DNA from: Toxotes chatareus
Lineage: Eukaryota > Chordata > Actinopteri > Toxotidae
Reading direction: 5' to 3'
Assembly: GCA_016801885.1 (NCBI GenBank)
Contig: CM028884.1
Span: 25,815,577 to 25,879,576 of the forward strand
Length of the DNA: 64,000 nucleotides
The position numbers and the translations under genes are program-made. Below, in pieces: positions 42,701 to 54,700 of the stretch (position 1 is its first letter; each line of letters begins with the position of its first letter). Below the pieces are notes generated by a model that was not told where the DNA came from, did not search any database, and was given only the letters and a program-made list of their open reading frames with translations.

Positions 42701-45700
42701 AATATAGACAAGTGCATCCAGAGACTCATCAGTTACTTGGTTATTGAGATGTCTTATCTTCAGACTTGCTGTTTTCTTTTCTCTCTGTTGGAAGAAACTC
42801 TTTAGTGTTTTGATTAAAAAAAATATCCAACTCTTCCTTTTTTTTTATTGGGTTTAGTGTTGTTCCTGTTTATTTCTCTATGTTTATGTAAGTATGTTAT
42901 ATAAATGTATATTTTGCTCATCTTTGAATGTTTCCAGGTTAAGATCTGTGACATGCAGATGAGGGGAACACCTCGAGACCTCTTACCCGGTGACCCGGTC
43001 TGCAGCCCCATGGCCACTGTTCTGGCTGAGGCCACCACACAGCTGATCCGCATCTTACATCGGACTGACCACTGGACCCATCGGATCAACAAAACAATGA
43101 TTGAACGGCTTCATAAGATAAAGACTTGCTTTAGAGAGTCAGCCACTGCATCTGGTGGTAGTGGTGGCCAAAGACTGAAAAAGAGCCGCTCGGTGCAGAG
43201 CCGTGAAGAGCATGAATCCCAGAGAGAGAGCCAAGAAACGCCCACGAGGACGGAGGAGGAGAGGGGACGCCACGGACGGCAGCATGGCCTTGGGGATCTG
43301 TCGGAGCACCACCTGAGAACGCTCTGTACAGAGGTGTGGCCGGTCCTGGCGGTGATCGGGGGTGCAGACGCAGGCCTCCGCGTTGGCGGGCGATGTGTGC
43401 ACAAGCAGACCGGACGCCATGCCACTCTGCTGGGTGTGGTGAAGGAAGGCAGTACCTCAGCTAAGGTGCAGTGGGACGAAGCTGAGATCACCATCAGGTA
43501 CTGGGTGAAAAAGTTTTGCTGTGGCACCTTTTTGTCACTTTCCTTTGTGTACGTGTTGTCATATTTATTACTCAGTGGTTTATTTTTGTAGGTGTATTAA
43601 ATTTTCAGCAGTTTTATTTCTATTTCGACAAAAACCCACCATGTAAAGATTTTTGCTGTTGGTGCTGAGAAGCCCTTCGGCTTCTGAAACTGCCTGTTTC
43701 CATGTTCTTCTGATGCCCTCTGCATTAGCCTCTTGCTTTTTAATCACGTCTTCACCCTCCATTTTCCCTAACTCTTTTTAAGTTTCTGTTGCTGACCTGC
43801 CTTTTTGCATCATGACTCTTTCGCGTAGATGAATAAAACATTTAGCAGCCTGGTTTTGTACCATACCCACACATTCCATCTTTTTATTTGTGTTGCATGC
43901 TGTGCTCTTTCTCTCCTGCCCTTTCCCTCACTTTGTGTTTCCTTCCCTTGTCTCTTTTCACTCTCCACTCCCTCCTATTAAAGCTTCCCAACTTTCTGGT
44001 CGCCTAGTGACACTCCACTATACAACTTGGAGCCCTGCGAGCCGCTGCCCTTTGACGTGGCGCGTTTCCGTGGCCTCACCGCCTCGCTGCTGTTGGACCT
44101 CACCTACCTCACCAGCATCCACGAGGAAACTGCTGCCAAGCTCAGCGCACGGCGGCACGACAAGAAGCATCGCAACGCAGCATCAGTTGGGCACGAGCCG
44201 ACCACCAGTGATGATAAAGCAGAAAATGAAGGACACAGCCGTAATGAACAAAGAGACGGCGTTGGGGCCTCATCTGGAGCAGCTCCAAATACCACGACCT
44301 CTGACCTGCGCGTGTCCCACAGCCTGGATGAGGTGAAAGCACACGTGGCGCCCAACTCAAAGTCAGAGAGTGAGATCTCCTCTGTGGCCGGTGGTGGGGT
44401 CGGTGGAAGTGAGACCCTTTTCACCACAGCTCCTCACACTCCTGCTGAAGGCAACAGGAAGAAGGGCCACGAGCATGGCTCCCGCAGCCACGAGCCTTCT
44501 CCTTCCTGCATTGCCACCCAGTCAGAGATCCATGCTGTGCAGCTGTCGTACCTCTACCTGGGAGCCATGAAGACCCTCAGCGCCTTGCTGAGCTGCAGCA
44601 AATATGCTGAGCTGCTGCTGATTCCCAAGGTACTGCAGCTGGCCAGGTTAACTTAGCTTAGCTTAGCATAAAGGCTTGGAACATGAGGAAACAGCTAGCC
44701 TGCCTCTGTCCGAAGGTACCGGCACCTTTAAAGGGTCAGTTATTAACACATTATATCTCATCTGTTTAATCGGATTAAAAACTGATTTAAAAAAAAAAAA
44801 AAGAAAAAGACAAATTGTGGTTTTACAGTTATGTTACTTTTGGAGTCCTGTTACCTTTGGACAGAGCTATGCTAGCTGTTTCCGGCTGAATTATTCCCTC
44901 TAGAAAAAGTCATTGGTTTCACCTTCATACCTTGTTTTTATATGACTGTTATAATTAGACCCATTGGATATGGAGCAAACACACAGAATCTCTGCAGAAA
45001 AACAACGGCAGGCATGAGTGAAATCTCCTTCCTGAAACAGATTCAGGTCACATTTTCAGATGTGCTCCATTTCTCTCTTCTGACATCAAGGTATTACCGG
45101 AAGCGGCACCCAGTGGGCACAATGCTGATCTAAATGCCAGCACCAGCGGAAGCACAGCTGCCACCTCACCAGTGTGCCAGGAGGAGGTGGAGATGCGGGC
45201 GGCTCTGCAGTTTCTCATGCGCCACATGGTGAAGCGGGCTGTGATGCGCTCTCCCATCAAGCGGGCCCTGGGCCTGGCAGACCTGGAGAGGGCACAGGCC
45301 ATGATCTACAAACTAGTGGTGAACGGGCTGTTGGAGGAGCCCAGTGGGGGTAAAGTCAAACCTGGTGAGAATATGTTGAGCCTTAATGTGCTTTAGATTA
45401 GAGCTGCTGGCTGTTTTTAGAAGAGATTAATTTTTAGTCCGTGTAAAGATCTCAAAGCCCATGATTTCGTGTTAACTATAACAAAAACCACCCAAGGCGA
45501 TTCAGTTTACAGCTAAATAAACTGCTGAATAATTTGAATGCACTACTTGTTATTATTTGGATCCTCACTGTATGAACATAACGTGAACAACAGGAATTTC
45601 CTCAGCTTTGTCTCTCTGTTTGTGTCCCACAGGAGTGAGAAGTGAACCAGAGGGTGAGGGGGAAGGTACAGAGGGTGAGCAGTTGGCACAAACTCCCGTC

Positions 45701-48700
45701 ACCACCAGCCCCTCTGCTTCCAGCACCACCTCCTTCATGAGCTCCTCACTGGAGGACACCACCACCGCTACCACACCTGTCACAGACACAGAGACCGTCC
45801 CTGCCTCGGAGTCCCCAGGGGTCATGCCTCTCAGCCTCCTCAGGTCAGAGCAGGTGGCTGCACATATTGTCAGTCAGCTAGCGTTAATCATTCACCTGGT
45901 TTTTTCATGTAGGATTAAATTGAGTTGATTCTTTTAATGCTTCTCAATGTTATTACAGGCAAATGTTCTCCAGCTACCCAACCACCACCCTGGTTCCAAC
46001 CCGCCGAGCGCAGACTCCACCGGTGTCCTCTCTGCCAACCTCTCCGTCAGATGAAGTGGGCCGCAGGCAGAGTCTCACCTCCCCTGACTCTCAGCCCACC
46101 AGACCACAGAACAGAACAGGTACCTGTAAGTATGCCAGATTACCATGCATGAAAATATTATCTTTTGTGCAATTGAAAAACTTCTGTGTTATTCAGAATA
46201 CCAGGAAAGGCTGTGTAGAGTTCCCAGATCTCATTAGGATGTAACTAATGGTGGCTGATGTTTGCTGCAGCTCTGTCGGACCCCAGCAGCAGGCTGTCCA
46301 CATCTCCCCCTCCTCCTGCCATTGCTGTGCCCCTGCTAGAGATGGGCTTCTCCCTGCGTCAGATCACCAAAGCTCTGGAGGCCACTGGTCAGTCTCCTGC
46401 TTGTCCCCTGAGAAGTTGGTTGCACTTGTCTTGTATTTAAGTGGATTTAAGTTGAATTATTCTTTGGACCAACACAAGTTCACAGACAGCTCAGTACTAG
46501 AGATCGGGTAGAGCAGTGCCTACAGTACATGACCGAGGCAATGTAATAGTGATTGAGGCGTTAAATTTGTGCCTAATAAGCACGGAAAAGGGTGGAAATC
46601 AAAAAATGTTTTATGACTTTGAGTATTGTTGTATGACATCATTTTGTGGTATATGGAGGAGTCCAGTGTGTGTATTCCTACTGTCCCCAGGTGCACGAGG
46701 AGAAGCTGACGCTCAGAACATCACAGTACTGGCCATGTGGATGATAGAACATCCGGGCACAGAGGACGAGCACGACGAGCCTCACACCAGAGGCAGCGGC
46801 GTCGGTGGTGATGGGTCTGACCCCTCCTGTCCAGGTGCGACAGCTTCTGCAGGAGGCAAATCTCTGGATAGGAACTCGTATCTGTGCTCTCCTGGAGACA
46901 TCGCCAGTGCAGATGCTTCAGAAATGGAGGAGGGTTTCAGTGAGAGGTAGGGGCTCACAGATTTTATCATTCTAATATATTTTTTAAAAATTAAAAATGT
47001 TAACATTGTGTTTTCCATCTCATCACTGTAATTTATACTAAACATTGCTTATTAGTAAAATTGACATATAAAAACAAACGTGTTCCTTTGCTCCGTAGTC
47101 CTGAGGGTCAGGAGCAAGACAATGCATCAGCCTCCAGCGGTGCTGCCCTCAGAGGACGCTCTGCTGTGGGCAGGAAGCACCGCTTTGACCTGGCTGCTCG
47201 AACGCTGTTAGCCCGCGCTGGTGAGCATTTTCTTCACACTTGGTCTGAACAAATTGCAGATTTACCTCCTGCTTCATCGCCTCACGTTAAACTTTCCTCT
47301 CCTTCCTAAGCTGGGCTGTACCGCTCAGTGCAGGCCCACCACAGTCAGTCACGTCGGGAGGTCTCATCCCTCCAGCAGCAACAAGACCCGGCTGCCCTTT
47401 ATGACTTCAACCTGGACGAAGAACTGGAGATGGACCTGGATGAGGAGACCATGGAGGCCATGTTCGGCCAGGACCTTGCCTCTGACACCGACATTCTGGG
47501 AATGTGGATCCCGGAGGTACTGGATTGGCCAACATGGGTGTGTGTGACTTTATGCTATGGTCAGAGGGCTGCCATCCCCATTCTGCTCTTTACCTGCCCT
47601 GCACTGCTTCTCCATCACAGTAAACCCATTACAGTGCACGCTGAAATGCCAGCTTTATCTGTCAGGTCTTTGAGACGCACTCACCTGTTCAGCCACATTT
47701 CACCTGAAAACCCACTCACTCAGAGGATCTAACGGGCGTGAAGTGAACGACTAAACACAACCAGATGGTTTCTTTGAATGTTGGTAACTGGCTGTTGCTT
47801 GGAGTTCGTTAATGCAAAGCCATCATAGATTCATACGTGTCACCTAATACAGTGCATGAAAGCTTCACTGCTGCTCTGAGGCACAACTTTATCTTGTGTG
47901 CGTGTTGTGTAAATACGTTTCGTTCTCATGAATGTGAATGGGTGTGTGTCTGTGTGTGTTTCTCTGTCATTGTGCCACGCTGCGCAGCATGTGTGTGAGA
48001 CGGACGACCGGGATGAAGTGGTGGTGTGCGAGCTGTGCGAGGCCAACGTCGCCAACTTCAATCAGCACATGAAGAAGAGCCACCCAGGCTGCGGCCGCAG
48101 CGCCAACCGGCAAGGCTACCGTAGCAACGGCTCCTACGTGGACGGCTGGTTCGGAGGGGAGTGTGGCAGCGGGAATCCTTACTACCTGCTGTGTGGTGGC
48201 TGCAGAGAGAAGTACTTGGCCATCAAAAGCAAGGCCAAGGTCCCCATTGTGGAGAGGTATGCCTTCACAGAGTGTTAATGAACACTGCTTTTTATGGAAC
48301 AGCTCTGGGTTACCACTGTGGCTGGATCTGATAAGTCAGGCTGATATATGCACTAATATTATATTATTATATTATGAAAAGATATGTTTTGCTCAGTACG
48401 TGGTGTGTGTTTATCTATTCATGGAAAAATTCAGGACATACGTATTAATATTATGCAAAAATTAATAGTGGTTACTACAGTTGTGTTTAACAATTTAACT
48501 ATTAATTGTTGTACTCGTTTACCTGACTCGTTACCTGGTACCTGGGGCTCTGTAACAGGGTTAACACAGTACTCTTAGCTCTCAGTGTGTTTGGCAGTTT
48601 AAAATTTGATGCCAGCTCTGAAATGTGTGTGTGTTTGCACAGGCAGACCCAGAGCGACTGCAAAATGTTCTCACACATTATTGTATTACAAATGTTTTCT

Positions 48701-51700
48701 CACAAAACAGTTTTTGCCACCTGCCTCTGTAAGTGGACTGTGTGTCATGTTGGCATTATTTGGCAGTTTATTATTTAAAGGAAGTGAAACTGATGAATTC
48801 TCTTTTCATTCTGTGGTTTCAGATACAAGGGACAGGCTCCCGACCTCCTGGGAAAACAAGACAGTGTCTATGAAGGTAACAACTGATGATGATTTGAAAT
48901 TCAACAGAGCATAAACATTTGAAGAATATTATATAGTTTTTCATGCTTTTTGGCTGCAGGTGTTGTATTTATTTCTTTCCAAACATTTGGCTAAAACTGT
49001 ACGTGTTTGTATTTTGACTTCAAATTCTGTGTGTTTGTCCGTCCCGCTGCAGAGGACTGGGACATGCTGGATGTTGATGAAGATGAGAAGCTGACAGGGG
49101 AGGAAGAGTTCGAGCTTTTGGCCGGGCCGTTGGGTCTCAGTGAGCGCAGGATCGTTCCAGAGGCTGTCCAGTTCCCTGACAGCGACCCACTGGGAGCCTC
49201 CGTGGCAATGGTGACGGCCACCAACAGTATGGAGGAGACTCTGCTGCAGATCGGTGAGGATGAGGTTCTGTATGATACGGAGCCATTTTTAATGTAATCT
49301 GTGTCATATAGTTCTGTGTGTTGTGTGTCTGACTGAAGTAAAGCCGTCGGTTCAGCTCTTTTCCCTGTGTTTTTTTTATCATATGTAATAGCAACAAACT
49401 GAGTGTGTGTTTGTGCTCAGGCTGTCAGACCTCAGTGGATAAGAGCTCATCGGGCAGGGTGACCCTCGGGGAGCAGGCAGCAGCTCTGCAGAATCCCCAT
49501 GACCGTGTGATGGCGCTGAGGAGGGTGACGGCTGCAGCCCAGGTGCTGCTGGCCAGGACCATGGTGATGAGAGCCCTGTCCCTGCTGTCTGTCAGGTAGC
49601 CTTTTTTACGCACTCCCCCTGTGCAGGGTGGGGTTTGTTTGTTTGTTCTCTTTTATTAATTCACAGAGAAACTGTTTTTTTCATAGTAATTGTCCATGAC
49701 CCAGACAGTTTCATAGGAATTCAACACACGGGAGCTTTAATTCAACAAAACTGACCCAATAATTATGAAACCAGGGAGACAAAATGACAAAATCTCAGAA
49801 AAAATATATTTCTCAGTTAGAGAGTACAGATGTCGCAGCATGGTACCGAACCTTTATAAATGTTCATTAATCACATTGTTCATAATTACTATAGAAAATG
49901 TGTATTCAACCTTTGTCCTTGTTTGCTGATCAATAATTTTCATCTTTATAATCTCAAAATATTTCATGCGTTTAAGACTAATGGATGAAAACATATATTT
50001 TAATATTTTTAAATGTTCTTAAAATTCACTCAGCTTCCCTCCTTCCCCCTCCTCCGCCCTTTTTTCCTTCCTACCTTCCCACACAGTGGTTCGAGCTGCA
50101 GCCTTGCAGCAGGTCTGGAGTCTCTTGGTTTGACTGACATCAGGACTCTGGTTAGGCTGATGTGCCTGGCGGCAGCGGGCCGGGCCGGTCTTTCCACCAG
50201 TCCCACAGCAGGCTCCGGCCACTCCGAAAGGCCCCGTGGGGCCGCCAAGGCGAGCAAACCCATCTCCTGTCTGGCTTACCTCAGCACAGCAGTGGGCTGC
50301 CTGGCCTCCAACAGTCCCAACGCCGCCAAGCTGCTGGTGCAGCTCTGCACTCAGGTACTCAGCATGACTCATCAGCCCAGCACCAACCTTCATCTTAGTC
50401 CATGTCGTAGCTTTGCAGAGCAATTCGGAGTTCTGTGAGTGCTGTAAGAATCTACAGCCTCACTGTTACCTTGAACGTGCGACTCATAATGACGGTCTTT
50501 TCTTCCCTTTCCAGAACCTGATCTCTGCAGCCACAGGTATGAACCTGACCACCGTGGACGACCCCATCCAGAGGAAGTTCCTGCCCAGCTTCCTGCGCGG
50601 CGTGGCTGAGGAGAACAAGCTCATCACCTCTCCCAACTTTGTGGTGACGCAGGCTCTGGTAGCTCTGCTGGCAGATAAAGGGGCCAGACTCAGACCTGCT
50701 TATGACAAGGCTGATCTGGAGAAAAGAGGTTTGTATAGATAGAAGTGCACAAAAAGCTGGTGTTCCATGTTAACCAGTGAGTTACTCACTGTTCCTCGTT
50801 ATCTCATTGGCTGTCATTGTGTGACAGAATCATATCTCATATTGGCAGTTTTTGTGACGAGTAAGCAGATACTGTGTTTGGCTTATTCCAGCTGTTACTT
50901 TGTTTTCCTTGTTTATTTTCTAATGCCCCATGTTTCCCATGGTTTTTTTTTTTTTTTTTTTTTTTTTTGTAATTTAATTTTCAATCACAAAAGCAAACTG
51001 TATAAATCAGTCAGTGCTCCTGTCCTGTATCTTCCAGGTGTTTCTCCACATGTTTAATGTCAGGGCAGTGTGTATAATGTATTTTTTGCTGATCATCTCA
51101 TAATAATTTGCACGTAATTGTGTAATTCATATTGTAAAATTCATCATTGATGTCTGTGAAGCGTCCGTGCACACATGGCTCATGCTTGTGGTAGCTTTGC
51201 ACTTTTTCTCTCTGTTCACTTGGTTCACCTTTGGGTTATTTTGTGTTTTTTTGTGTTTTCATGTTTGTCTTTTTCATCTGTGCTCCTTCCTCTCTCACTC
51301 ACCGGGCTACCTTGTCACCTTGTGTTCCGTGTCGAGCAGGTCTAATTGCGCATTTGTATGCCCATCCTTCCCATAATCCCTCCGCTGTAGGCCCTCTGGA
51401 ACTGGCCAACGCACTGGCGGCCTGCTGCCTGTCCTCAAGGCTTTCCTCACAGCACCGCCAGTGGGCTGCTCAGCAGCTGGTTCGCACACTGGCCGCGCAC
51501 GACCGCGACAACAACCAGAGCCGGCCGCAGACCTTTGCCGACATGGCGGGGGACCTGCGAAAATGCTCCTCCATCAAGCTAGAGGCTCACCAGAGCAGGG
51601 TTAGCACTCTTCTTTGTCGTTTTTTGAACAGAGAATTGTTTTGAAACCTTAAAAACTTACCTGATAGTGATCATTTGTGCTGTGTGTTTTTTTGTTTGGT

Positions 51701-54700
51701 ATTTGATGAAGGTTTTCTCTGTGTGATTCAGGTCATCACTTGTGGTTGGTGCAGTAAGAAAGGCCTGTTGGCCACCAGTGGCAACGATGGGACGGTCAGG
51801 ATGTGGAATGTAACCAAGAGCCAGTACACCCTCCAGCAGACCTGCATCTTCAACAAAGAGTAAGGCTTTTTGAAACGCCACAAACATGTCCTGTGTTCTA
51901 CTGTCAGAAACCTCGCCGTGTGATCGAGAAACCACAGTGTTTGTTCTGCAGTGGAGTCATTTTGGCTGTATTTTCTTATTTTTCTTGTTTACTGTACACG
52001 TAGTGAGTCTGCTACATGCGTTAGGACTGCATAAGCTGCACTAATCAATATTTTTGTATGGACAGTGGATCAGATGTGTAATGTGAAAGAGGTTGTTTGT
52101 AAGGTATAAAGGTCAGGGGCACCCACTGTGTCTTTTAAAAGCTTGATCCACTGCCCCCACATGGTCAAATAAGTCAGAATCAGAAAAACTTTATTAATCA
52201 CCGCAGGGAAATTCTTTGGTTACAGACCAGCTCCGATAAATAAAGCAGTGCAGCTTTAACTTTGTCTTACTTACTGTTTATTCTGTTTATGTCTTATCAG
52301 TGATGGCTCTTCAGAGGAGGGCATGTCAGGCTTGGGATCTCCCAGCGATCCTTGCTTGTCTCCTTTGGCCTGGAGTGTCACTGGAAAATTTCTGGCCTCT
52401 GCCATGGAGAAAATGGTCAACATCTGGCAAGTGAATGGTAAATGCAGCTCCTCTGGAGTTTTCTTTCTGTTGTCATTTGGTTTTGCAGTTTGTTAATGAT
52501 CAGCTCCATTTCGGTTGTTTTGGAAAACTGTTGGAGCATGAAGCCTGTTGTGTAACTCAGCTGGCGTTATTGATGTGTGAGGTCCACAGAATATGAATGA
52601 GAGGATATTAAGATTTTATAGCTCCCATTAAAAATGAATCCGCGAAGGGACTGGATGTGGTCCAATCATCATTTCCTGCCTTCCACCACACACCCTGCAG
52701 CATGCACCATCTGTCCTTGGCCACTTTCGACTGCTTCAAGGATGAAAGTCCACAGTCACATTTCTGTTCTGCGGTGCTTTCATGGCCACATTTTCTCTTG
52801 TGCCTTTGAAATGTGACTGTGTCTTTATTGCACAAGCAAATGAGACCCACTAAATGCATAACTCTGGTTCTGTGGGTGTTGTTGTGTAATCAGATCAAAG
52901 CCACAGTCTAAGATTTTGCCCCTCAAGAGATTTTCAAACTGCTCTTAATAGACACAGTGTAAACAAACATTCTGTGTGTGATAAAATGAGCGGTGTAACT
53001 GTGAGCTGCTTTCCCCTCCTCTAAGGTGGTAAAGGCCTTTTGGACGTGCAGCCTCACTGGGTATCAGCTCTGGCCTGGCCTGAAGAGGAGGCCGAGTCCT
53101 TGTGGTGCGGGGAGCCCAAAGACATGTTGCTGGTGGGACGGATGGACGGATCCCTGGGCCTCATTGAGGTGCTGGATACTGCCACCATGCACCGCACCGA
53201 GCTGGAGCACTGCTACAGGAAAGATGGTATGGAGACGGTGTTTCTGAGCTCTTACCAGTTTGTTAGTAGTTCACAAATGTTTGCTGATCATGCACGTGAC
53301 CGCTAAAAAGTTATATCCTCTCTCAGTGGCAGTGATGCACATTGCCTGGTACAGTGAAGACAAGCCTTTTGCTGTGGGCTACGCAGATGGGAAGCTGCTG
53401 ATTGGATCCAAAGAGCCTTTAGAAAAGGGAGCCATCGTGGTCATTGATGCACACAAGGTAAACTACAACCACAAAAAGAATCACTCCCGAATAAAACTTT
53501 GTGTGTAGTTCTGTAGATTTATAGCCAACATTTATTTAATCACAAAAACGTTGTTCTTGTTTTCCCAGGAGTCGATCACCAGTATGAAGTGGAGTCCTTC
53601 CGGTCAGGTCTTACTCACCTGTGCCAAAGAGGAGACGGTGAAGCTCTGGGCCAGCCACGACTCTCACGACTCCGAGTCAGGCTCTGGCTGGCGCTGCCTG
53701 CAGAGTCTCAGACACCCTTCCGTGGTTAACGGTGTGGCCTGGTGCAGCCTGCCTGGACGTGGGCCTAAGCCCCTCAGTATGCTAGCCATGTAGGTTATTC
53801 TGTAATACTCTGCCAGACTGTGGCTGATGGAACAACAATATACCCCCCCCCCCAAAAAAAAAGAGATTCTTTCTGCTTTCATGTGTCGCTGTGTTTTTCA
53901 GATGCTGTCAGAATGGCCTGGTGTCAGTCTGGACTGTCCCCCAGGACATTTCCAACTTCCCAGAGTCCTGTTCGTCTGACTCAGAGGGATGGTGGGACAA
54001 TGAGGCAAAACCTAAATTCATGGTACCTTCATTCATTTCATAAATAATCACTCTGCACTGATGAAGATGGATCTCATTTAGAGACTTGCAGTTATTTGCT
54101 GCGTTTGTTGCCTTTTACTTTTCAGTATCTGGACCTCTGATGAATGTCCGTACATGTGGATTTATATCAGTCTGTTTATTCTTTCTACGCATTCAAAGAG
54201 TCGTAGGAGGCACATTTTTGCCAGATGCTCATTTTTGACCAAATCTCAAAATGTGTTTTATCAGAGCTGGTGTTTCCTTCCCTCTGACAAGCTGTCGCTG
54301 TGGTTGTGTTGCAGTCTTCCCGGTGGTCAGAAGATGGAGCGGTGTGTGTTTTCCAGCTGAAGGGCCACATCACTCCAGTCAGAACGCTGGCCTTCAGCCC
54401 TGATGGTCTGGCTCTGGTATCTGGAGGAGTGGGAGGCCTCATGAACATCTGGTCCCTGCGGGTAAGAAATAAACGCACAGATGGAGATGAAAACACCCAC
54501 GCAGGATACATGTAAATCCGGCAGGTACAAGTCACGTAGATGCACAGATGTACGTGTGAAACACATGATGTGAAATACATAGAGATGAAAAGAACAGATG
54601 ATTCATCGCATCCGCAGTCGTACACCACGCCGCTGTTTACGGTGACACTGAATACCTTTCCACTGGAGTCAGTATGCTTGTGTGTGTCCGTGTTCGACAG

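Noticed and set aside
47538..47732. Extension of the herc1 exon past 47537 in the open frame
   Set aside because: The family sequence continues from WPTW directly to HVCE at 47988, and GTGTGT is at 47538.
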